In this document: piece by piece, positions 1 through 12,207 of the stretch | Layout of the letters: each line of letters starts with the position of its first letter | Position numbering within the stretch: position 1 is the first letter of the stretch | From: Rhizomucor pusillus | Taxonomy: Eukaryota; Mucoromycota; Mucoromycetes; Mucorales; Lichtheimiaceae | Length of the DNA: 64,000 bases | Reading direction: 5' to 3' | Assembly (NCBI GenBank): GCA_900175165.2 | Contig: FWWN02000530.1 | Coordinates: 1 to 64,000 of the forward strand | Notes under the pieces: model-generated | Told to the model about the DNA's origin: nothing | What the model saw: the letters and a program-made list of their open reading frames with translations, nothing else | The model's database searches: none | Position numbers and translations under genes: made by a program

Positions 1-840
1 TGCAGGATGCCTTGACGCCTGGTCGTTACTTATGCGTGGATGAGAGCATGAATCAGTGGCTCGGTAAGGGGATGCCAAACATTAAGAAAGTCCCTAGAAA
101 GCCGCACTCTGTTGGACAGGAGTACAAGACTGTCGCAGACACGACCACCTGCTGTATCATCCAGCTCGATTTCAGTGGCGATACAGTACTTCAAGAGTTT
201 GATGACCGATATAGTCATAAGGACATTGCGTCCGTCTGTCGCCTCACCAAGCCATGGTTTCATCCAGGGCGAACCATAATCGCTGATTCCTGGTTTGGCT
301 CGCCGCTGATGGTGCGAGAGATGAAAAAGCATGGCCTCTTTTCCATCATGCAAGTGAAGAAGCGGCGATATTGGCCCCGCGGTATGCCGGCAAACAACAT
401 CCTCGATGCACTTGGAGAAGAATTCGGTGATTTTGTCTGTATGAAGTCTACAGTCGACGAAGTTTTTGTCACGGCTTTGAGAGATCGTCAGCCAAAAGTT
501 GTCATTAGTAATTGCGGCGTCACTACACGCAGTGATGAAGTTATCCGCCGTTACTTTGCAGAGGAGCGTGATTTCCGTTCGATGTGTCGACCTGCTGTCT
601 ACGATGAATATGAGAAAAACAAAGGTAGGTCACTGAAAGGTTCGTCAATAAGTTATAAATGGTCACATATTCCGTATTAGGAGCTGTCGATGTTGCGAAC
701 AATCGTCGTGACAATTTGACTTCGTTCCATGATGTCATGGCCTCTTACAGATGGAAAGTACGTTGCCTGGCGTTCTTTCTTATATATGGGCGAGAATGAG
801 CTGGTTAAAGAGTGGCCATTAATGGCCACCGCAGCTTAAT
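1..840 (+). mobile_element. piggyBac-type transposase, 5'-truncated by window edge and decayed at 3' end
   Basis: The reading frame is open from the first bases of the window, so the N-terminus lies outside. It encodes the catalytic core of a piggyBac-like DDE transposase (DDE_Tnp_1_7 family). The first catalytic Asp lies in the motif YLCVDESMNQWLG (about base 32) and the second in TIIADSWFGS (about base 275). A likely intron with donor near 626 and acceptor near 680 joins to a segment with AVDVANNRRDNL, which fits the third conserved Asp region. After SYRWKVRCLAFFL the frame meets a stop near 790, and a neighbouring frame continues only to about 837. The element cuts and pastes DNA at TTAA sites, but this copy appears dead or incomplete at its C-terminus. 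No terminal inverted repeat could be identified. Confidence 0.85.
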
Positions 841-2765
841 AGTACCCATTAATATAGAAACTAAACTTCAAGTATTGAAATTTATAGACGAAGTTTATTT
901 CCTCCCAGAAGCGTATGACAAAGGAAACGATGTGACAAGAGCCACTTAAATTTTATGCAGCGGCAAAGCAGGAAGCGTCAGAAGAGAACAACTGATGGGA
1001 ATTACAGCAGATATTACGACTTGTACGTCCTAAAAGATAAATATCAAGGTAAATGAATTTGTGTCTTTGCGCTTCAATGCTCTAATCATTTTACAGACAA
1101 CGTCGTGAAGAATGTTATCACATACAATCAAAGATACCATGAATTTATAAGGAATAGTCCAGCAAATTCCTGGGCGATGAGCCTGACGAATTTCGATCCA
1201 AGCTCATTGAAGCAATGGTGGACAAGTTGAGATCTCGGTCTCTGGTTGAAAAAGTGTGTATTTTTATATATGCAAGTCTTCTGATCCAATCGCGTATCGA
1301 GACCAAGACCAAAATGTCACGCTTGAGGGTATCGACGGGACGACGATGGGTAAATGAACTCAAGTGGGCTCACAACACCTTATCCAAGCCTTGATTGATC
1401 ATTTAAAAACTACGGAAAGAAAAGTTATCCTGATCACATTAGATTATGCAGGCATTTCCACGAACACGGAGAATATACGAATGTTCTTAAGGTAGATCTT
1501 AAAATCATCGCTGTATTATTGCTGAAGCTTTCTAACCATGTTACTCAGTAACCACAGCAATATCATCAAAGTGTTTGTTGATAGACTCCCGATCAAAAAC
1601 GAGGTTGAAATGTACGATCGAGAGCAGTTGTTGAAAGATGATAACACTATCAACAAGTCCAGCTGCCGTTCTAGAGCGATCCAAAGATCCCTCTGATATG
1701 TCCCCTTTCATATAGATTCTTTTAATATACCCAGTAAAGCATGCTGATCATGAAAGACATCAAAACTTTTTATTCCTTCCAGCTATTGTGCAAAGGAGTC
1801 CAAATTGGTCAAGAAGATAATCCCGTTCTTGAAATTCGAGCGTCTTTCTTGCTGAACGATGGAGTGCCTCGTTTCCTCCTTGGATTAGCTGCCTATACTG
1901 AGTTTGTATTTGAAGACGAGTCGTAGATATGGTAGCGAGAACGTTCGTTATGGATTCGTAGTTTCATAACAAGAACCGGAATGGTCGGATCATCCAAATA
2001 ACAGATTTCGAATTCTTCACTGAGTGGTTCAAATTTTTGCTTTGCTTTAATCGAGTTCTCTTCGTTGAATTTGAGTTGATAGGAGATGCAGAGCGCGTGT
2101 TCTCGAGTGATGTTGATCATGAGATCGTGCTTTAAGTAAAAACAGAAGGCATAAAATGTTTGGCGCTGCGGTTGACCACGGTGACCACGGGACCACGGTC
2201 TGTAAATCCAGAAAAATGGATGATTTTCATTCTGATGGGCCAATCATCCTTCCAACACTGTAAACGATGAATCTGAGTCTCCATGAAATAAAATATACTA
2301 TACAACGACGAATGCTCTAGCAAAGTATTTAACTGCTACCTCCAAAATCTGCAAAAAGCGGAATACATTACGTGTTTACAAATACACATGGTTATTGATG
2401 TGGTGCTTGGGGGATGCAGCACTCGGAACTTTAATTCTATACGTCGTCGTTGCTCAAAGTTTACACAGTAGAAATGTACTCCAGCCGCCCTCCTTCAGCG
2501 TCAATGTCTGCATACCTTGGATGCTCACTCGAAAGCGCGGAAAGATAGCGACCATAAAGTAGTATCTACGAATATATTTTAAGAACGAATTTTGCTATTG
2601 TTTCTAGTATTAAAGTAAGAATATATATGTGCGTGTGCAATGGCGTGGGTAATGTATATTGTGTGCACGAATTCTACAATTTCTATGTCCATCATGGATT
2701 GTATAAATATGTACGATGTGGTATGGGGTAGGCAACTGTGGGTTATCGGTTAAAACTTTCGGCTG
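841..2765. other. Decayed coding-like remnants, no intact gene
   Basis: This stretch has only short interrupted plus-strand segments that read like former exons. Examples are FLGDEPDEFRSKLIEAMVDK near 1168-1230, HLIQALIDHLKTTERKVILI near 1375-1435, SNHSNIIKVFVDRLPIKNEV near 1550-1610, and a 61-codon run at 1741-1926. They are separated by stops and frame changes. I do not recognise the family. From about 2350 to 2765 I see nothing that looks coding or repetitive. Confidence 0.4.
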
Positions 2766-4711
2766 CTAGTCCGCGTGTCTTACTTCATAGTAAATTTCTT
2801 CGTAGGGTGGAGGCGCACCGTGTGGTGAAGCAAGGTCGCTGCCAACATGGAGCGACCGCTCGCTTTGGCCTTGAGACTGTCTCTGATAACCGTTGTTTTT
2901 TCCATATTTTTTGCGACGCCATAGAAATAGCGCGAGCCAGGCCATGATACATGCCTATCTCATAGTGAGCAGATTTGCCATTATTCATTTATGCATCGCT
3001 TACCGCTGCAACGCAACCAAGGACGATAGCGGCAATGCTGCCCGCTGCCAAGTGTCTATCATATTCCGGTGGGTCCGTGGGGGTTGGAAGCGATACATTG
3101 TTTTGATGCGAGAGAGAAAACGATCCTTGCCATGCCCAATAATCCAAGTCCAAAATGTGAAATTCGCCACGCGCTATACCATTGATGTCCTTTCCAAACA
3201 AGATGAAGAGACTATTGTGGCCAACTAGGACAGCTGTGTTTGCATGGCAGAAACGGAGATATATACTTAGCATACGTGCCGCTTGTTCACTTTTTTTTCT
3301 CTCTCTTCCATACCATTGTGGGATGCAAGCGGTCCTGGACCCATACCTTGAGGATCCTCCTTGCGTATCCATTCCCATTTGGTTGTATCAAGGATATAGA
3401 CATAATCTTCCACGGGCTTTCCAACAGCTAAATTACAATCGGTCAGAAGGGAGATAATCTCGACTCAATTATCAAATACAGCAGCTTACAGAGATCAGCA
3501 CCTCCATACATAATAATGTTATTCGTTCCAGGGACTGTAAAAAACCGCAATCAATCAATAATTATGATGCATATGTATCACGATAAAGAGCAACTTACTT
3601 AAATTCAGGGTGAACTCTTTCCTGGACTGAGGCAACGTTGTCCCGGTCGTCGTATGCCTTTGCCAGGTGTTACTCCGCGGGTTGTATGCAATAATGTTGT
3701 TCATGACGTTCGGTAGAAGGTTGTATTCACCGGTGCCGTTCGAATACGTCAGAGTTGCATTGGCCCACACTCCTCCGATGTAATAGATGGTGCCATTTTG
3801 CCCTGTGACTCCTTTCATATACTGGTTGCTGCCTATCTCTGAGATTTCCTTTGGTACGGTCGTATTTGTCCAATTTTGAGCCTATATAAATTCCTGTCAT
3901 GTTAACATGGAATCCACATCTGAGTTTCCACCAAGAGACTCGCCTTCGTATCCAATATATACACTTCAGAAGGATAGTATCTAAAGACTTCACTAAATAA
4001 AAGTAATTTAGAAAACGAAAAACATAAACTCGATGAACATTCACTTACACGTATCCTCCCCAGTGCACCACGAGTCCTTCCGGCGTGCTGGTCACTGTGC
4101 TGTCGCATCTATATCATGGATCACGTCAGTCAACTGATTCGGTTGTCGCATAAGGCATACATATATACTTGCGATTTATTCGGTGGCTCGCCGTTCGTTC
4201 CGAGTAATTCCCATTCGTTGGTATCGGGGTGGTATGCCCAGGTGAATCTTCCAGGTTTTTCAGTGATTCCTCCTTGCATAATTATATAAGGTGATGACTG
4301 GTTGTTTACTGGCACAAATCCAAACCTTGCATTGGCACTTGGCTTGTAATCTTCCTCGGAAAGGTACCATGGGAGATACTTTCGGCCTTTAATTTCGAGT
4401 CGATCCCACATAACGTTTCCTTCCACGAGTGTGAAGTCTCTCGATACGTCCAAGGACATGAAGCTATTTGTCGGTGACCCGGTTGAATTGTAGCCTCCGT
4501 AGCAGTATATCCGCTGCTGTAGGTTCACGCATCCTTCGCGAGAGGACAACGATAAGTATTTCAACGTTGCTACATTTCTCTTTCCATGAAATCCGGTTTC
4601 ATTACCTGCTCCGTATCTGGATGCTACTGATCGAAAGCCATATCCACCGGCAAGGGTCGGTGAAGGAAGCAACAGTGTTGCTAATATTGCAAGCAAATGC
4701 AAAAATTTCAT
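2766..4711 (-). CDS. Kelch-repeat type I membrane protein with PPPY tail (paralogue 1)
   Basis: I chose the ATG at 4711 because it gives a clean signal peptide (MKFLHLLAILATLLLPSPTLA); an in-frame ATG at 4777 is possible. The first exon runs to about 4161 and contains the kelch blade motif RIYCYGGYN. Later exons carry YYIGG, MYGGADL and LFILFGKDINGIARGEFHIL, as in galactose-oxidase/kelch beta-propellers. The membrane span begins SIAAIVLGC and is completed across an intron (donor at 3003, acceptor before 2954), giving AAACIMAWLALFLW followed by WRRKK, a positive stop-transfer. The tail has APPPYEEIYYEV, a PPxY motif of the kind bound by WW domains in the Nedd4/Rsp5 family. The ligand and the role (wall sensing, trafficking adaptor) are unknown. 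A very short apparent intron near 3900 makes one exon border uncertain. It is the first of three tandem paralogues on this strand. Confidence 0.8.
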
Positions 4712-5358
4712 AATGTCAAAACGATAAAGGAAAGCAAACGAAGGAACAAGGACAAGGCAAGATAAAAGAAGAGACATATACCTTGTTTGTCCGGAAAACC
4801 TTCTGTTTACTAAAAATACTCAACGTCTCACAAAGCTAATGCTTCAAAGCGTGTCATGGCGATTTACGACCGAAGAAGGAGGCTGAGTGAGGGAAAGGCG
4901 CTTTGGCAATATAGAACAATTGAACAAAGCAACTCCAGGGATATGAGGAGAAAAGGCATTCTGTATTGGTTACTTTGCCATCGACATTTCGGGTGCGAGG
5001 AACATGCCGTGTTGATGACAACTTCTGTCAGGCAAACACATATGCAGCCTCTTTTCTTCCCTGCCCCTCCCGCGCGTGAGGCGCAGTTAATTCTCGCCTC
5101 GCCAGGCTGGATGCCAGGATCGTAACACAACTTTGCAGAGAAGGATAAGCTTCGTTTCCTACCCGCCGGCACTGATGTCATGCCCCTGAATCTCGATAAT
5201 TGCGCATGATTCGTTGACAGGAGTATATAAGAGAAATGGTATTTTTGTAAAGCAATAATAGAATAGCACCATGTACCGGAAGGTATCAAAGAGGAGGAGA
5301 AAGAGTACTGCAAATACTACATTTGTATCTACCTAGAAACTTGAGAGAAAACAAAGGT
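4712..5358. other. Intergenic region between kelch paralogues
   Basis: About 650 bases separate the first kelch gene's start from the end of the second. It presumably holds the promoter of paralogue 1 and the terminator of paralogue 2. Open frames on both strands here overlap each other and lack kelch features, so I do not call a gene. Confidence 0.5.
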
Positions 5359-7546
5359 TTAATCGCCATCGGGTCTCAATGGCTGGAGTTTAAGATGCGG
5401 CACATTGTGTGCGTCTTCATCCTCTTCTCTTGTATCAGGCTTCAAATTGAGCGCTGCATCGGGTCGGTATGATCTCAATGTATCGTTTTCAAGAGACGTC
5501 GCTGTAGCTGCAGCTGCAATGGGGGCCTCAGGTCGACGTTCTTTCTGCTGCTGCTGCTCTCTGATCGCACTGCCGCCCGTCCTCATATGATAGTCCTCGT
5601 CATATCGCGGAGGAGGCGGGCTGTGATCATTGTCGTCGTGGAATGCTTGATACATGTCTTCATTTGCGTGATATTTCTTGTCACTTCGTCGTCGCTTACG
5701 TAGCATGAAAAATGCTATCAATCTTCCAGCGATAGTAACCTAGATATTGTATATTTTGTAAGCCCATTTAGTCTTGTCGGAAAGAATAAAAAATGATCGA
5801 TCTATCACTTGCCGCTGCTAAGCATCCAATAACAATTCCTGCAATTGCGCCACCAGATAATGCCTTTGAATCTGACGAGCCGCTTCCAAAGTCTGTGGAA
5901 TTGTTCGGTTGAGAGATGTTGCTCGCTTGCGTGAGAGAGAAAGAAGCTTGCCACGCCCAGTTGCTAACATCCAGAATATGGAAGTCATCATGCGCATTGC
6001 CATCGCTATCATTTCCAAACATCACGAACAAACTACTGTTCCCTACCAAGGCAACTGTAGTATGGCTTGAGCTATCCTCTATTTTTCACCTCTTTCTCGC
6101 TCGATTCCCACTCACCGCTATGTCCAGCTCTAGGACCAGGACCAACACCCTCTGGCTCGATCTGCTTCCATTCCCAATTGGCTGAATCAAAGAAATAACA
6201 ATAATCGTCGACTGGCTTGCCCGTTGCTTGCAAATAAACGGCATTAGATTTCCATGTATTGCGTAGTTGATTTTGACCTTTGCGTAGCTTACTGAGATCT
6301 GCTCCACCATACATGACAAATGTATTTGTGTAAGGAACTTAAGTTTCACGAGCAATGTAAGCGTTCGTTAGAAGATTCGGTTTGTACATTCTCTAGCGAT
6401 ACTGAAAAAGCTTACTCAGGGTCACGGTCGCACCGCCTCTTGGTTGTGGTATAACTGTTCCGTTTGTCATATGTTTTGCCCACGTAGATGATATTGTATC
6501 GAACGTCAAGACCATATTCATCACATTGGCCGAGTAACTGTAGGTATTCGTTCCATCTGGAAGCGTTTGGTTTACGTTCACCCACATGCCCCCGAAGTAA
6601 TAAATTACTGAGTCTTGTCCCGTGACTCCTGTCATGAATGCGTTACTGCCTGCGTATCCTGTTACCGCGTTGGGAACAGTAGTATTCGTCCAGGTCAAGT
6701 TCTATTAATAGCCCCCCGTTCGGGACCGGTTACTGACAACGTTGGTACATTTAGGTTGGAAGGCTTTGCTACCGTGACTACTTGCCTGGTAATTTAACGT
6801 GTACACTTGAGGTAGATATAATGTGCCATGTTGATAACCAGTCGTCGAATCACTGTGCATAAAAATAAGGCGTATAAGTTAGGAATTGTGTTCTCATGAA
6901 TGTCCAAGCATAGGTTCCTGACAACCTTCGTCCACCCCACTGAAGGATAAATCGTGCATTAACCGATGTTACCGTCGATTGATATCTAAGATTGTGAATG
7001 ATGTCTACATTAATTCTCTATCCTTTCCTTAATCTTTGTATGTTGAAAGCAGCTTACGTCTGTGGAGGTGCATTCGGGATATCCACACTGCGCCAGTTGT
7101 TTGCCTTGACATCGTAGATCATGGTCGTGTGCGGCATGGCTGAGCCATTATCCGGTCCAGTGCCGCCCTGCAGAATGATCAGTTGTTGCGCAATCAAAGG
7201 GACGAATCCGAACTGTGAATTGGGACCTGGTTGCAGGCCACCGGCGTTAATGGGTTGCCACAAAAATTGCCCGTCCTGCAGTGCAAAATCTTTGGATACA
7301 TCCAGATAGTAAAAATCATCCAAAGCTGAAGTATTTTTGCCACCGTAGCAATATATTTTTTGGCTCATCGGCAGACATCCTTTCTTTACAGTTAGTTTCA
7401 CGTCTGTTGTTCTCTCCTAAAAGGCAGAAACAAGCCCGCAAAGGTAGTAATATACCTGCGTTCGTCCTTGCCTGAATTCGTGTCGCATATGCAGCGGGGA
7501 GCAATGTAGACGCTACCGCCAGCGAAAGCAGTAGTAACAGGCTCAT
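5359..7546 (-). CDS. Kelch-repeat type I membrane protein with PPPPRY tail (paralogue 2)
   Basis: The start at 7546 opens a signal peptide (MSLLLLLSLAVASTLLPAAYA). A first intron (donor about 7454) most likely ends just before ACGTGAAACTA, which joins to VKLTVKKGCLPMSQKIYCYGG, the first kelch blade. Further blades show RFILQWGGR, VIYYFGGMWVNV, FVMYGGADLSK, DYCYFFDSANWEWKQ and FVMFGNDSDGNAHDDFHIL. The membrane span is SGGAIAGIVIGCLAAA plus VTIAGRLIAFFML after an intron, followed by RKRRR. The roughly 110-residue tail contains SPPPPRYDEDY and a polyglutamine stretch. All exons remain open, so this copy looks functional. The overall plan matches the neighbours on both sides, which indicates tandem duplication. 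The extracellular propeller probably binds a protein or carbohydrate; that is inference. Confidence 0.82.
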
Positions 7547-7995
7547 GTAAGGATTAGTAACAAGAAACAGGAAAAAAAAGATGGCGCAAGGCTGTTCGTT
7601 GCATCGCCCACCTAAGCTACTAATCTAAAAAAATGTTGCCGTCTCACAAACACCGATGCAAGTGTAACCACAAACTTGAGCTATGCAAAAAATAGAAAAT
7701 AGCTGTAGTAACTGCAAAACTGTCCAGTGAGGCGCTTAGAATATTCGAACATGGTCGTTGCTTCTCAAGGTTTTCTTCTTTTTCAGCTTTAATAGCGGTG
7801 GTTGTGTCACAAATCCTGCGAGCCCTACTTTGAGATTTTCTCACTTTTTTACATGGTATACAGGGTATGATTTTATCCAGCAAAGGCCAATACAGTAGTA
7901 CAATTATACAGGTTGATTGTTGCAGAAACGGCTTATTCTCCGTCAGTTTCAATGCCGGTAGCTTGTATGAATATGAATGTCCGTGGTATCGGGTT
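7547..7995. other. Intergenic region between kelch paralogues 2 and 3
   Basis: This holds the upstream region of paralogue 2 and the downstream region of the decayed paralogue 3. I see no coding or repeat signal. Confidence 0.5.
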
Positions 7996-10019
7996 TCAAA
8001 TTAAGAGGGGCATCGGTTTAAATGCAGGATCGTTGCTGCCATCAAAAATTGTCACGATGCGAACCTTGTACCATTCATGTCGTTCAATTCCACTGCTACT
8101 ATCTGGTTTACTACCCATGATTGCAGATGCAAGCTCTCTAAAACTGCGCCGCTTTTCATCATCATAGTGCGGAGAAGAGTGGGGCGGTACTGGCGCATGA
8201 TCCTCGCTGAGTGCTTGACCTTGCCGTTGCATGCAGTGCCTGTTCAGATACAAAAGATACCCGGCGACAATCCCTCCAGCAACGCCAGCCTGATTTTTGA
8301 AACGATATAAAATTGGGTGCTCGTGTATACAAAACAAGATAAGACGGCGACTTTCACCGCTGCAGCGCAGGCAATAGCTATTCCTGCGATCGCCGTCCCG
8401 GATAGCGACGAGTCTCATGGATCATCATCCACTGTGGAAGAAGGCGCTGTTCTACTCGGGCTAGGAGCAGAAAAGTTTGCCTCCCACGACCACCTTCTGA
8501 CATCAAGCACGTAAAGGTCGTCCCTGGCAGCTTTGTTGCTATCGATTCCCCCCAGAGAATAAAGTAGCTGCTGTTGCCGACCATTACTCCTGCATGATAT
8601 ATCTTACTGTTTAAAACGTCACATTGCTAGAATGCTTGACATGCTCCTAATAATGCATACGATTGTGTCCGTATCGAGGTCCAGGACCAGACACCTGTGG
8701 AGTAATGCTTGTCCAGGTCATCTTTTCAGTATCCAAGCAATAGCAGTAATCACTGATAGCCGTGACATTCGGTGTGTCGGCGCCGCCGGAAAGAATGATA
8801 TTTTTGGTGTAAGGTACAGTTTAGATATTTCAATCTATCTGGTTCGCTTCATTTCTGCTTTCCTCTTCAAATAAAAAGAGACCTACTCCAGGCAGCCGTT
8901 GCTCCTAGGCGAGGCCGTGGAACGGTGCTTCCGGTGACTGTATGTGTCTTCCAAGAACTGGATATAGTATCGTACGTAGTAATTAATCCATGAAATTAGG
9001 CAGAGAAAGCCCGGCAGCAGATGTCTCGTTTTTATTGTTATGATGGATGTCAATTGTCCACGATACACCACCCATGTAATATGAGTCCATTGTCACCCAT
9101 GACTGCCGCCATGACACAGTGTTTCCTCGTCGTTGGTGTCCATTGCCGTTCGGTCCGTTTTTAGCCAGCCATTCTCCAGACTAGATGGTAAAAGAAGTAA
9201 TATACTTGTGTCAGAGTAAAATGCGTTATTTTGCTTGCTCATCGCATTATGCGGCGTGTATGAAACGAAAATATACTCGCGATGTAGTCCAAAAGATACA
9301 AACTAGCGGGATACTCTGCATTTGTCAGGTTGCCCGCGTTTGAATCACTGTAAACATGTAATCTACCGCTCAACAAACATGGTTACTCACATTAGATTGT
9401 GGGTACGTACGGTTGACCACCCCATCGTACGACCTGATGCAAACTGGCGGCTACCAATATAAATAGATATCTTTGAAGATACCAGTTCCACGCACATTAA
9501 TGTCTTGCCATTAAGGGAAATTTTCTAGAATTGCGCTTACAGTTACATCTGTGGAATACCATCACTGTCAATACTTCTTAAGTTGTTCGTTCTTGGATCA
9601 TAGACAAGGGTTTGTTGAGGAAGCTCCGCTCCGTTGCCATACCCGATCCCACCGTGTATGGCAATAACCTGGGCATCCGTTAACGATACCAACCCAGATC
9701 CAAGGTTAGGTGGAAGCTCCAAGCCATTTGGTTTGATCGGATTCCGCATGGAAAGAGCGTCCTGCACTGCAAAGTCCTTTGACACATCCAAGTAATAGAA
9801 GTCATTCAGTGTATTTGTAAGGAAATTCTCATTTTTCCAGTTGCGACCACCGTAGCAATATATTTTGTCGAGCATATACGCGCATGCTTATCTGCAAAGA
9901 ATATCAGCTGGAATAGAGTTGAGTGGAAATGCATTCTGGCTCTTCATATTCTACTTCGTTGTACCTGCTCCGTATCTTGGTGTAAGTCGTGATTGTGCGC
10001 TCGTAAGCGAGATTATCAT
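7996..10019 (-). pseudogene. Decayed kelch-repeat membrane protein (paralogue 3)
   Basis: The same architecture is recognisable. A partial signal-like start at 10019 is followed by LTPRYGA and, after an intron, DKIYCYGGRNW. Later pieces are DFYYLDVSKDF, VVRWGGQPYV, YYMGGVSWTID, DTISSSWKTHT, NIILSGGADTPNV and VGNSSYFILWG. Then come the hydrophobic span TAIAGIAIACAAAV and a tail with VPPHSSPHYDDEK. It is broken in several places. A C6 tract (G6 on the coding strand) at 8548-8553 would need one more base to keep frame. A TGA at 8415-8417 interrupts the stalk before the membrane span. Frame changes are needed near 9080 and near 8985. The hydrophobic leader upstream of 10019 is readable only in a frame without an ATG. 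Sequencing error could explain one lesion but not all of them. Confidence 0.75.
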
Positions 10020-10896
10020 GCATATCGTTGATAGCAGTACAAATGGACTGATAGATACATTGTTCTATGTAAGGCAAAAGAAAGAACGCCAGGTGAAAGG
10101 AAGAAGACTTTATTAGACATTTTAATAGCATAGTGACAGCTAAATACTTTACACGCCGTCCTCAGGGAGGCCAACTTGTAAATCTTCAATATGTTCCACA
10201 AGGAGCCGATGCATTGCAGCTTCGCATCCATAGGAAATACTTGCTTTCAGAAGAACTTCTTTTTATTTTCTTCCATTTTAAATTTTCTTGAATATGACAA
10301 TTATCGATTTTGATGGCGTCGCGCCGTTTTGGTGAATGATGGGTATAACAGAGAACGCAAACGACTGTAGGAATAAAAGATTTTGGGTATGGTGTCTACA
10401 ACACAGGCACAATGAAATGCTCAACATCTCTCTTTTTCGGGAAACCTCCACGCAAAGTGCCAGCACCAATTTCTTTTCTATTACTGCAAGGCAGGATATG
10501 AAAATAGGATACTTCTGTAATCCTCGGATATTCAATCGGGTAGGATCTGCGTTCCTATTATTTTCAGTCTGAAATCTTGTCTCTGATGTGAAACATATAA
10601 TACACAAATAACTGATAACCATGCAAAGAAGGTCAAGGAGGAAAATTCAAGCTAGTACACCCTGCATGTATCTTGGTACACATCGATGTAAACATAAAGA
10701 AAAGGCTCAAAATTATAAGATGGCACATTATAACTGCAGGGATAGGTAGGGATTATAATTCGTGAACAAAAAAAAGATGTGGTGGAAAGAAGAACAACGT
10801 TTGTGCTTTGATTAATTAAACTACTGGTACTTTTATTGGAGATGTACAGATGATAAAAAGAGATAGAAAAAGAACTCTACAAACTCTTTAAGCGGT
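10020..10896. other. Intergenic, AT-rich
   Basis: No supported gene. A 114-codon minus-strand frame at 10278-10622 has no recognisable motif and no coding-like composition. The stretch probably contains the terminator of the downstream minus-strand gene and the old promoter of the kelch pseudogene. Confidence 0.45.
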
Positions 10897-11660
10897 CTAA
10901 TAGAAACCTTGCTTCCATGCAAGACCGATGATAATCAAGGCCAAGGCAAAGAAGATCAAGGAATAGAGGAAGCGAATGTAACGGTGAGTGAATACACTCT
11001 CAGAGAACATCCAGACAATAGCAAAAGCAAGGAAGCTGATGGGACAGCGCAGTTAGACTCTAGGACGACTATTCAGTTATTGCTAGCAAAACTTACATCC
11101 AAGCAACGATCATGACACCGCGCGTAGAGCCACGAGCAAAAGTATTGATAACCAGGACAGACAGAAGCATGAGGACAAGATCGCGAAGAATGTCGTGAGA
11201 ACGGTTCATACGGTTCTAATAATGGTATATATTCGATCAGAGGATACTGTAGAAGAAAGAAGATGCAAAGAGTAAAACTTACGTAGACGTTCTGGCCCCA
11301 AGCAGGAGGAGAGCCCAAGAAGCCCAGCTTGCCGCCAGGGTTGTTTGGGTTGGTGGTAGTGGTGGTAGCGCCAGGTGCAGCGGCTCCAGTTTCGGGATCA
11401 GTCGTGCCAGCAGCGGGAGCGTTGGCAGCAGCAGCAGTAGCGGTGGTGCTAGTAGCATTCGTGTTGTCGACATAGTTTGTAGCAGCAGCGTCGCCGCCAA
11501 ACATATGTCGCAGTGTCCAAGAAATTGCCCAGAGCAACCAGAGCACGGTGAATGCAACCCAGGTGACACGAACGTGCCAGTCGGTCAAGAATTCAGTCAT
11601 TTGGTAGAAGTAGTCTTGGTGGATGGTAACATCTTGCTGGGAAACTTCTTGAGGCGCCAT
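10897..11660 (-). CDS. Conserved-looking fungal multi-span membrane protein, function unknown
   Basis: The ATG at 11660 starts MAPQEVSQQDVTIHQDYFYQ. A first membrane span follows (VTWVAFTVLWLLWAISWTL), then a low-complexity Ala/Thr/Pro/Gly segment with NPNNPGG and PPAWGQNVY. After an intron with donor near 11283 comes a second exon with NRSHDILRDLVLMLLSVLVI, then VMIVAW. A last exon reads SFLAFAIVWMFSESVFTHRY and ALALIIIGLAWKQGFY, ending at TAG 10897-10899. This predicts about four membrane spans, with a low-complexity loop between the first and second. I do not recognise a named family. The consistent hydrophobic pattern across exon joins supports a real gene. Confidence 0.75.
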
Positions 11661-12207
11661 GGTAGAACGTAACAATTGACAAGATAAACACTGATCTTCA
11701 TGGGTATCAGTTTGTTTGCTGTTTATATATGATCGGCAACCAACGCGTGGAACCCTTGTCGGTATCAACGAACACGATATGATACCCTTGCGGATCGGTT
11801 ATCAACAGTTACATGCTGATTAGCTAGCACAGACCCAAGAAGCGCGCGCGCTGCGGGAAATGAAGAACCTCCCCTCTATTGCCAGGGCAAAACATGTCTC
11901 AAAAGACCCTTTACATTTTGGAAAAGGAAAATAAAGAGCGGGAAATCATATTTTCTTTGAAGTAAAAGGGAAAAAGATGATATTTACAAGAGAATGGAAT
12001 ATAACGGAGGTAAAGAAAAGGAAAACAAGCTTTTTTCGAAGAATCCAGAGTGGTGCTTTGCAACAGCATTAGAGAAAAGAAGGAATAGAAGGAGCGAGTG
12101 AGTGGTAGATTACGTGCTTTGCGGAGCGGAGAAGTTAGAGCTGGCGATGAGTGGAGAAGAGGTAATAACATAGAGAGAATAAATGACGATTTTGTGAGAG
12201 ACAATTT
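11661..12207. other. Intergenic region
   Basis: Contains the promoter side of the membrane protein gene and the 3' flank of the Sds3-like gene. A 97-codon minus-strand frame at 11911-12204 is repetitive in Ser, Leu and Phe and is not supported. Confidence 0.45.

Noticed and set aside
2766..10019. Kelch cluster as galactose oxidase enzymes
   Set aside because: The Cys-Tyr-copper site region of galactose oxidase is not visible and the single span with cytoplasmic tail fits a receptor-like protein.
10278..10622. 114-codon minus-strand frame between kelch and membrane protein genes
   Set aside because: No motif, no partner exons and composition like surrounding AT-rich DNA.
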